Assembly (NCBI RefSeq): GCF_002157835.1
Contig: NZ_CP020809.1
Span: 3,658,001-3,722,000, forward strand
Origin: Mycobacterium dioxanotrophicus
GTDB lineage: Bacteria; Actinomycetota; Actinomycetes; Mycobacteriales; Mycobacteriaceae
DNA length: 64,000 nucleotides
Direction: 5' to 3'
Part shown: piece by piece, positions 57,962-64,000 of the stretch
Layout: each line of letters begins with the position of its first letter
Numbering within the stretch: position 1 is the stretch's first letter
The notes under the pieces: generated by a model
The model's database searches: none
What the model was told of the DNA's origin: nothing
The model's input: the letters and a program-made list of their open reading frames with translations, nothing else
Made by a program: the position numbers and the translations under genes

Positions 57962-58597
57962 ATGACATGGCAGGTCTGGCTGGCGTTTCTCGGCGCGTCG
58001 ATCGCGATCAGTGTGTCCCCCGGGGCCGGGGCGATCCAGTCGATGGCCACCGGCCTGACGCACGGCGTTCGTCGCGGCTCGTGGAGTGTGCTGGGTTTGC
58101 AGCTGGGGCTGCTCACGCAGCTGGTGCTGGTGGCGGTCGGCTTGGGCGCCGCCATCGCCAGCTCGATCCTGGCCTTCCAGGTCGTGAAGTGGATCGGCGT
58201 CGCCTACCTGATCTACCTGGCCATCCATCAGTGGCGCAGCGCATCGCAGGACCTGCGTGAACGGCTGGGCACCGCAGCCGACCGGGGCCGGCCGGCTTTG
58301 GTGGCACGCGGGTTCCTGGTGAACACCACCAATCCGAAGGGTCTGGTGTTCCTGATCGCGGTGCTGCCGCAGTTCGTCGTGCCGACTGCCCCCTTGCTGC
58401 CGCAGTACCTGGCGATCGGCGTGACGATGGTGTGCGTCGACGCCGTGGTGATGAGTCTCTACACCGGTGGGGCCGCTCGGCTGTTGGCCTGGCTGCACAC
58501 CCCACGCCAGCAGACCGCGCTCAACCGGGTGTTCTCCGGGCTGTTCGCGACCGCCGCGGTGGTGTTGTCCCTGGTGCGGCGCGGCGTCGTGGCCTGA
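57962..58597 (+). CDS. LysE/RhtB-family amino acid exporter
   Basis: 211 residues with about six helices. The first helix WQVWLAFLGASIAISVSPGAGAI ends in the SPGPG-like motif, here SPGAG, and ARGFLVNTTNPKGLVFLIAVLPQF is the usual mid-region of the family with the NPK motif. Members export homoserine, threonine, lysine or other amino acids. ATG 57962 fits the family start. It is convergent with nadC, 45 bp apart. Confidence 0.9.
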   Translation: MTWQVWLAFLGASIAISVSPGAGAIQSMATGLTHGVRRGSWSVLGLQLGLLTQLVLVAVGLGAAIASSILAFQVVKWIGVAYLIYLAIHQWRSASQDLRERLGTAADRGRPALVARGFLVNTTNPKGLVFLIAVLPQFVVPTAPLLPQYLAIGVTMVCVDAVVMSLYTGGAARLLAWLHTPRQQTALNRVFSGLFATAAVVLSLVRRGVVA

Positions 58598-58642
58598 CCG
58601 GACTCGCGAAACGCGACCCGCCCCGCTGACGGCGCCTCGTCC

Positions 58643-59500
58643 TCAGATGTCGAGTCCGAGGTCGAGCACCCGCACCGAGTGCGTGAGCGCGCCGACCGCG
58701 AGATAGTCCACCCCGGTGCCGGCGTACTCGGCAGCGCTGGCCAGCGTCAGGCCGCCCGACGATTCGAGCTTGGTCGCCGGCGACACGGCATCGCGTCGTT
58801 GCACCGCGATCTGTGTCTGCCAGACCGGGAAATTGTCGAGGAGCACCAGCTCCGCTCCGGCTGCGAGCACGTCGTCGAGTTGCTCGAGGGAATCGACCTC
58901 GACCTCGCAGGGCAGCTCGGGCGCGGCGGCACGCACCGCCTGTAGTGCGGCCAGCACCGAGCCCGCCGCGGCCACATGGTTGTCCTTGATCAGCGCGGCG
59001 TCACCCAGCCCCATCCGGTGGTTGACCCCCCCGCCGACGCGGACGGCGTATTTCTGCAGGGCACGCAGTCCTGGCAGCGTCTTGCGGGTGTCGCGGATCT
59101 TGGCGTTGGTGCCGGCGACGGCGTCCACCCAGGCGGCGGTCGCCGTGGCGATCCCCGACAGATGGCACACCAGGTTGAGCATTGTGCGCTCGGCGGTCAG
59201 CAGCTGCCGGGTCGGCGCCTCAACGGTCAGCACCTGGGTCTTCGCGTCGAGGCGGGATCCGTCGTCGACACGGTGGACCACCCGGTATCCCTCAGACCCG
59301 ATCACCTCGTCGAGCACCAGCAGGGCGATGTCGACGCCGGCGATGACTCCCGACTCCCGGTTGACCACCGAGGCGGTGGTCATGGTCGAGGCCGGCACGG
59401 TCGCCTGGGTGGTGATGTCGGGGCCGTAGCGCAGGTCCTCCTCGAGTGCCCGCGCGATGGTGGCTCGGGCCTCGATGAGCTCGGATGCTGAAAGTTTCAT
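58643..59500 (-). CDS. nadC: Quinolinate phosphoribosyltransferase
   Basis: 285 residues, the same length as the M. tuberculosis enzyme. Motifs: EEDLRYGPDITTQA, HLSGIATAT, the ARG/Lys cluster DTRKTLPGLRALQKYAV and HRMGLGDAALIKDNH, and VEVDSLEQ. It makes nicotinate mononucleotide from quinolinate. ATG 59500 shares one base with the nadB stop (TGATG); GTG 59506 is an alternative. Confidence 0.95.
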   Translation of the reverse strand: MKLSASELIEARATIARALEEDLRYGPDITTQATVPASTMTTASVVNRESGVIAGVDIALLVLDEVIGSEGYRVVHRVDDGSRLDAKTQVLTVEAPTRQLLTAERTMLNLVCHLSGIATATAAWVDAVAGTNAKIRDTRKTLPGLRALQKYAVRVGGGVNHRMGLGDAALIKDNHVAAAGSVLAALQAVRAAAPELPCEVEVDSLEQLDDVLAAGAELVLLDNFPVWQTQIAVQRRDAVSPATKLESSGGLTLASAAEYAGTGVDYLAVGALTHSVRVLDLGLDI

Positions 59501-61101
59501 CAGCACACCCCCGTCGGGGCTGCGACGGCGATCGCACCGGCACTGTGGCGAATGCTCAACGGATGCTCCTGGTTCGCGTCGGTCCCGGGGAAGTCGTCAC
59601 GGTGGTGGCAGCCCCGGGTTTCGGTACGGGCGAGGGCCGCTGCGGCAACGGCCTGTGCCGTCACGGTGAGTGCGGCATCTTCAAAACTCTTGCGACTGCG
59701 GGCTTCCCGCTGGGATGCGGTGGCCAAGAGCGCACGCAGCCGTCCCAGCCCGGTGGCGTCGCGGACCACGGAGGCGTGGGCGGACATCGCGTGTTGCAGC
59801 AGGCTGCGGTCGACAATGTCGAGTCGGCGGTCGCGGGGGGCCTGTGCCCGCACCGAACCGGCTTGCGCCGCATAGTCGGCGGCGACGCGCCCGGCCCGGC
59901 CACCGACCACGAGTCCCTCGAGCAGGCTGTTGGAGGCCAACCGGTTGGCGCCGTGCATACCGGTGCGGGCCACTTCCCCTGCGGCGAACAGTCCGGGTAA
60001 TTCGGTACGGCCATGCACGTCGGTGACCACCCCGCCGCAGCTGTAGTGCGCGCCCGGCACCACCGGGATCGGCTCGCGGGTCGGGTCGATCCCGGCCGCG
60101 GCGCACGACGCCGCGACGGTGGGAAACCGACGCCGGAAATCACCGATGCGGCGGGCGTCGAGATAGACGCACGGGTCACCGGTCGCGGTCAGGCGGGCGT
60201 CGATGGCTGCCGCCACCACATCGCGCGGCGCCAGGTCCCCCATCGGGTGCACCCCGGCGGTGACCGAAAGGCCTTGCGAGTCAACGAGAACGGCGCCCTC
60301 CCCGCGAATCGCCTCGGTCACCAGGGGCAGGCGGCCGTCGACTTCACCGTTGAACAACATGGTCGGGTGGAACTGGATGAACTCGATATCGGCGACCGGT
60401 ACGCCCGCCCACAGGGCCAGGGCGATGCCGTCGCCCGTGGAGCCCTCGGGATTGGTTGTGGCGCAATAAAGATGGCCGAGGCCGCCGGTGGCAAGGATTA
60501 CCGAGGGTGCGTGCAGGATGCCCATGCCGTCGTCGTTGTTCACCAGCACACCGGTCACGGCCGAACCGTCGTGCAGGATCTGCAACGCGACGTGATTGCG
60601 CCTGATGTCCAGGTTGGCCGCGGCATGGTCAAGGGCGCGTTGCACTTCCGCGCCGGTGGCGTCACCGCCGGCATGGATGATCCGGTGCCGGGTGTGTCCA
60701 CCCTCGCGGGTCAGTGCCCACCGGCCTGGAGCTTTTTCGTCGAACCGCGCACCGGCACCGACCAGGTCGGCCACGGCACGGTAGCCGTCGGCGACGATCG
60801 AGCGGACCGCATCGGGATCGCAGAGCCCGCCCCCCGCGGCGACCGTGTCGGCGACGTGCGCGTCGATCGAGTCGTCGTTACCGGGCAACACCACGGCGAT
60901 GCCGCCCTGGGCGTAGGCGGTCGCGGTCTCCCCGGTCTTGCTGAGCACGATCACCCGCCGGCCCCGGCGGTACGCGGCGAGCGCCGCGACCAGGCCGCCC
61001 ACCCCGGTGCCGATCACCACGACGTCGGCGCGCTGCTGCCACAGCGTCGATGCACCGCAGGCGAACGAGCCACCAGCGGTGCGGGCCGACAACCCGCTCA
61101 C
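59500..61101 (-). CDS. nadB: L-aspartate oxidase
   Basis: 533 residues. FAD-binding [21 protein letters not shown], the flavin contact [11 protein letters not shown], and the active-site region [21 protein letters not shown] stretch and [14 protein letters not shown] are typical. It oxidises aspartate to iminoaspartate, the first step of de novo NAD synthesis. GTG 61101 overlaps the nadA stop by 4 bases (GTGA); the longer frame is a shadow of nadA. The last 40 residues are variable. Confidence 0.94.
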   Translation of the reverse strand: MSGLSARTAGGSFACGASTLWQQRADVVVIGTGVGGLVAALAAYRRGRRVIVLSKTGETATAYAQGGIAVVLPGNDDSIDAHVADTVAAGGGLCDPDAVRSIVADGYRAVADLVGAGARFDEKAPGRWALTREGGHTRHRIIHAGGDATGAEVQRALDHAAANLDIRRNHVALQILHDGSAVTGVLVNNDDGMGILHAPSVILATGGLGHLYCATTNPEGSTGDGIALALWAGVPVADIEFIQFHPTMLFNGEVDGRLPLVTEAIRGEGAVLVDSQGLSVTAGVHPMGDLAPRDVVAAAIDARLTATGDPCVYLDARRIGDFRRRFPTVAASCAAAGIDPTREPIPVVPGAHYSCGGVVTDVHGRTELPGLFAAGEVARTGMHGANRLASNSLLEGLVVGGRAGRVAADYAAQAGSVRAQAPRDRRLDIVDRSLLQHAMSAHASVVRDATGLGRLRALLATASQREARSRKSFEDAALTVTAQAVAAAALARTETRGCHHRDDFPGTDANQEHPLSIRHSAGAIAVAAPTGVC

Positions 61102-62153
61102 TCGCCGCCGCCGGGCTGGCCGATGGCAATCATCCGTTGCACACTGGCGCGGCCCAGCCGGGCGGTTTCGGGGTCGACGTGTACCTCGTCGGCCCCGTCG
61201 ATCAGGCATCGCAACAGGGCCGCGGGCGTGATCATCTTCATATACCGGCACGAGGCCCGGTCGTTGACCGCGAGGAAATCGACTTCCGGTGCGGCCTGGC
61301 GCAGTTGGTGCAGCATGCCGACCTCGGTGGCCACCAGCACCTGGCTGGCGCGGGTCTCGCGGGCCGCGTCGAGCATGCCTCCGGTGGACAGGATCTTCAC
61401 GCGCTCCTCGGGCACTGCGCCCTCACCGGCCAGGTACAACGCTGAAGTCGCGCAACCACATTCGGGGTGCACGAACAGCTCGGCATCCGGGTGTGAGCGC
61501 GCCTGGTCGGCCAGTTCGTCGCCGTTGATGCCGGCGTGCACGTGGCATTCCCCGGCCCAGATGTGCATGTTGGTGCGACCGGTGACGCGCCGGACGTGTG
61601 CTCCGAGGAACTGGTCGGGGCAGAACAGCACCTCGCGGTCGGCGGGGATGGAAGCCACCACGTCGACGGCGTTCGCGGACGTGCAGCAGATGTCGGTGAG
61701 CGCCTTCACCGCGGCGGTCGTGTTGACGTACGACACGACGACGGCATCGGGATACTCGTCTTTCCACGCCCGCAGTTCGTCGACGGTGATGGAGTCGGCC
61801 AGCGAGCAGCCGGCTCGTTGATCGGGGATCAGCACGGTCTTGTCCGGGCTGAGGATCTTGGCCGTCTCCGCCATGAAGTGCACACCGCAGAACACGATGG
61901 TGTCCTCGGGTGCGTCGGCGGCGATGCGCGACAGCGCCAACGAGTCACCGACGTGATCGGCGACGTCCTGGATCTCGGGCAGCTGGTAGTTGTGCGCCAG
62001 CAGGGTCGCGCCGCGCTGGTCGACGAGGCGGCGGATCTCGGCTGCCCACTCGGCGTCGCCGACCACGCCGGAATAGCCGTCGGGTCCGGCCAGAATCTGG
62101 TCCGCCATCCGGCCTGAAACATCCCCCGCGGTCGTGCCATTGAGCACCGTCAC
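61098..62153 (-). CDS. nadA: Quinolinate synthase
   Basis: 351 residues. The 4Fe-4S ligands are Cys residues in [20 protein letters not shown] and [31 protein letters not shown] is the substrate-binding start. It condenses iminoaspartate and dihydroxyacetone phosphate. GAGGAG lies 8 nt before GTG 62153. The promoter (TATAAG on this strand) lies inside the NrtR-type palindrome at 62178-62200. Confidence 0.95.
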   Translation of the reverse strand: MTVLNGTTAGDVSGRMADQILAGPDGYSGVVGDAEWAAEIRRLVDQRGATLLAHNYQLPEIQDVADHVGDSLALSRIAADAPEDTIVFCGVHFMAETAKILSPDKTVLIPDQRAGCSLADSITVDELRAWKDEYPDAVVVSYVNTTAAVKALTDICCTSANAVDVVASIPADREVLFCPDQFLGAHVRRVTGRTNMHIWAGECHVHAGINGDELADQARSHPDAELFVHPECGCATSALYLAGEGAVPEERVKILSTGGMLDAARETRASQVLVATEVGMLHQLRQAAPEVDFLAVNDRASCRYMKMITPAALLRCLIDGADEVHVDPETARLGRASVQRMIAIGQPGGGE

Positions 62154-62177
62154 GACGGCCTCCTCAATCCGAATCAG

Positions 62178-62200
62178 GTTTTCGACTTATAATCGAAAAC
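62178..62200. promoter_or_regulatory. NrtR operator between nadABC and nrtR
   Basis: GTTTTCGA-n7-TCGAAAAC is a perfect inverted repeat placed between divergent nadA and the Nudix regulator. The spacer CTTATAA holds the probable -10 of nadA on the opposite strand, so a bound repressor would block it. NrtR is known to repress nadABC in M. smegmatis; the match to its exact published site was not checked. Confidence 0.8.
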
Positions 62201-62893
62201 ATGCCATATACTAGCACCGAGCATGAAGTGCTCGCTGTCGTGTTCCAGGTTCGCGGCCTCGATTCCCGGCAACCCGCGCTTAACGTGCTGTTATGGCAGC
62301 GTGCACGGGAACCCGAGCGCGGCAAGTGGTCCCTGCCCGGCGGCCGGCTGCGCGACGACGAAGATCTGATCGGTTCGGTCCGGCGGCAACTCGCCGAGAA
62401 GGTGGATGTGCAACAACTCACCCACCTCGAACAACTCGCCGTCTTCTCCGTCCCCGACCGCGTCCCCGGCCCCCGCACCATCGCGTCGACATTCTTGGGG
62501 CTGGTGCCCTCCCCCGCAACGCCCGAGTTGCCGCCTGATACCCGCTGGCATCCGGTCAACGACCTGCCCCCGATGGCCTTCGACCACGCGCCGATGGTCG
62601 AACATGCGCGGACCCGGCTGGTCGCCAAGATGTCGTACACGAACATCGGATTCGCCTTGGCGCCAATGGAATTCGTTCTCTCGTCGTTGCGGGACGTCTA
62701 CAGCGCGACCCTCGGCTACCAGGTCGACACGACCAACCTGCAGCGCGTGCTGGAACGCCGCAACGTCATCACCCGCACCGGCACCACCGCACGATCAGGC
62801 CGAAGTGGAGGACGCCCGGCGGCGCTGTACCGCTTCACCGAATCGCGCTACCGGGTGACCGACGAATTCGCCGCGCTGCGTCCGCCCGGGTGA
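62201..62893 (+). CDS. nrtR: NrtR, Nudix-related regulator of NAD synthesis
   Basis: 230 residues. The N-terminal Nudix-fold domain has a degenerate Nudix box: GKWSLPGGRLRDDEDLIGSV then RRQLAEKVDV, where the catalytic Glu pair is replaced by Gln and Lys and the Gly by Asp, so hydrolysis is probably lost and ADP-ribose sensing kept. The C-terminal winged helix (QRVLERRNVITRTGT ... GGRPAALYRF) binds DNA. It represses nadABC. ATG 62201 directly follows the operator, with no ribosome site, so the message may be leaderless or the true start slightly downstream. Confidence 0.9.
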   Translation: MPYTSTEHEVLAVVFQVRGLDSRQPALNVLLWQRAREPERGKWSLPGGRLRDDEDLIGSVRRQLAEKVDVQQLTHLEQLAVFSVPDRVPGPRTIASTFLGLVPSPATPELPPDTRWHPVNDLPPMAFDHAPMVEHARTRLVAKMSYTNIGFALAPMEFVLSSLRDVYSATLGYQVDTTNLQRVLERRNVITRTGTTARSGRSGGRPAALYRFTESRYRVTDEFAALRPPG

Positions 62894-62902
62894 GTCGACT
62901 GG

Positions 62903-62929
62903 ATTCTTAGACCCTTCTTAAGTAAGAAT
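62903..62929. promoter_or_regulatory. 7-bp inverted repeat upstream of the lipase gene
   Basis: ATTCTTA (62903-62909) and TAAGAAT (62923-62929) are perfectly complementary. The right arm also looks like a -10 box 7 nt before the ATG, so a leaderless transcript controlled by a repressor is possible. It may instead terminate nrtR; no U-run follows. Confidence 0.3.
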
Positions 62930-62935
62930 GCCGGG

Positions 62936-64000
62936 ATGGACTTGGGCAGTGCCGCCAACGTAGCGGGCGCGGAATGGATCGGCCGCACACCGCACGAGGA
63001 ACTCGACCGCGGCGCGCGGCCCGAGTTGCCGGCCGACGATCCGTTCTATGCACCGCCCGCCGGGTTTCAGCACGCCGCGCCCGGGACCGTGCTGCGCAGC
63101 CGTGACGTGGAACTGTCCTTCCTGGGCGTGATCCCGCAGCGGCTCCACGCCACGCAGCTGCTCTACCGCTCGACGAGCCGCACCGGCGTCCCGGAGGCGG
63201 CGGTCACCACCGTGATCGTCCCCCCCGACGCGGCGCCGGACTGTCCGCTGGTGTCGTATCAATGCGCGATCGACGCGATCACCGGACGCTGTTTCCCCTC
63301 CTATGCACTGCGTCGCCACGCCAAGGCCACCGGATCGCTGGCCCAGCTGGAGCTGCTGCTGATCACCGCGGCGGTGGCCCAGGGCTGGGCGGTGTCGATC
63401 CCCGACCACGAAGGCGTCGAGGGGATGTGGGGCGCGCCGTACGAGCCCGGCTATCGCATCCTCGACGGGCTGCGGGCCGCGCTGGAATCCGAGCAACTCA
63501 ATTTCTCGCCCGAGGCGCCCATCGGCCTGTGGGGCTACTCCGGTGGCGGACTGGCCACCGGGTGGGCCGCCGAGATGTGTGAGTCCTACGCACCCGAGCT
63601 CAATGTCGTCGGCGCGGTCCTCGGCTCGCCCGTCGGCGATCTCGGGCACACCTTCCAGCGGCTCAACGGCACCATGTTTTCCGGACTGCCCGCGCTCGTG
63701 GTGGCCGCGCTCGCCGACATCTACCCCGGCCTCAACCGCGTCATCGCCGAACACGCCACCCGTGAAGGCCGCAAGCTGCTGGACCGGCTGCACCGGATGA
63801 CCACGGTGGAAGCCGTGCTGCGCCTCATCGGCACCGACATGGAAGATCTGGTGGACCTGCCGTTGGAACAGATCCTCGCCATGTCGGAAGTCAGCGAGGT
63901 GTTCGACGACATCAAGCTGGGAACCGCCGCTCCCCGGCCGCCGGTGCTCATCGTGCAGGCCGTCCACGACGAGATCATCTCGGTCGACGACATCGACGCG
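62936..64000 (+). CDS. Lipase family protein (Rv1592c-like), cut by the window end
   Basis: 355 residues are visible before the window ends; the M. tuberculosis homologue is about 446. The nucleophile elbow is [14 protein letters not shown] (GYSGG, Ser as nucleophile) near residue 202. Other segments are [20 protein letters not shown] and [15 protein letters not shown], in which the Asp of HDE is likely catalytic. This is the secretory-lipase family (LIP) of alpha/beta hydrolases. No signal peptide is seen at the start. Substrate is unknown. The N terminus contains a short Pro/Asp-rich region ([17 protein letters not shown]). Confidence 0.88.
   Translation, partial: MDLGSAANVAGAEWIGRTPHEELDRGARPELPADDPFYAPPAGFQHAAPGTVLRSRDVELSFLGVIPQRLHATQLLYRSTSRTGVPEAAVTTVIVPPDAAPDCPLVSYQCAIDAITGRCFPSYALRRHAKATGSLAQLELLLITAAVAQGWAVSIPDHEGVEGMWGAPYEPGYRILDGLRAALESEQLNFSPEAPIGLWGYSGGGLATGWAAEMCESYAPELNVVGAVLGSPVGDLGHTFQRLNGTMFSGLPALVVAALADIYPGLNRVIAEHATREGRKLLDRLHRMTTVEAVLRLIGTDMEDLVDLPLEQILAMSEVSEVFDDIKLGTAAPRPPVLIVQAVHDEIISVDDIDA

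Noticed and set aside
60013..61821. Rightward open frame of 602 codons opposite nadB and nadA
   Set aside because: Shadow of two clearly recognised enzymes.
62918..63967. Leftward open frame of 349 codons near the right end
   Set aside because: It is antisense to the lipase gene, whose GYSGGG motif and family segments are unmistakable.

Overview
The window is high-GC actinobacterial DNA that I read as a chromosomal segment of a Mycobacterium, most likely a rapidly growing Mycolicibacterium. The evidence is gene content and order. From right to left the segment carries orthologues, in the order I recall for M. tuberculosis Rv1592c-Rv1625c, of a lipase, nrtR, nadABC, an Rv1598c-type protein, hisDCBHA-impA-hisFI, bcpB, trpE-Rv1610-trpCBA, lgt, Rv1615/Rv1616, pykA, tesB, cydDCBA (opposite strand), Rv1624c and the six-helix adenylyl cyclase Rv1625c. 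A Dps almost identical to M. smegmatis Dps2 also lies here. This synteny is recalled knowledge; no search was run.

Layout. 1-8436: two secreted or surface proteins, then a catabolic cluster (ureohydrolase, AruI-like ThDP decarboxylase, SSS symporter, orphan DctP binding protein) with a divergent PucR regulator; I infer use of arginine or other guanidino compounds. 8463-13924: membrane adenylyl cyclase, dps, a DUF2339 membrane protein and a LuxR-type two-component system. 13977-17460: a rhodanese and a polar amino acid ABC transporter. 17635-24131: an HdeD-like protein and cydABDC (cytochrome bd and its ABC exporter). 24142-33137: a DUF4190 protein, tesB, pykA and the glutamate synthase genes gltBD. 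33194-41639: DUF2752 and TM2 membrane proteins, lgt with a very long acidic tail, and the trp cluster. 41692-51061: bcp followed by an accessory block that interrupts the usual trp-his linkage: a leuA paralogue with a leucine leader peptide, a GntR regulator, an orphan ABC ATPase, a probable type II restriction-modification pair, an Rv1733c-like protein, a FetB-like permease and a protein resembling mobile-element membrane proteins. 51067-57438: the his operon. 57529-64000: a Ddn-like protein, a LysE-type exporter, nadCBA with its regulator NrtR, and a lipase cut by the window end.

The strongest leads are a 4 x 27-bp in-frame minisatellite in cydB, the pairing of a TRAP binding protein with an SSS symporter in the guanidino cluster, the leucine leader ahead of leuA, the restriction-modification pair, and the roughly 500-residue repetitive acidic tail of Lgt. 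Most biosynthetic operons are tightly packed with 1-11 base overlaps (ATGA, GTGA, TGATG), and three convergent pairs overlap by exactly four bases at their stop codons. No tRNA, rRNA, CRISPR array or insertion sequence was seen.
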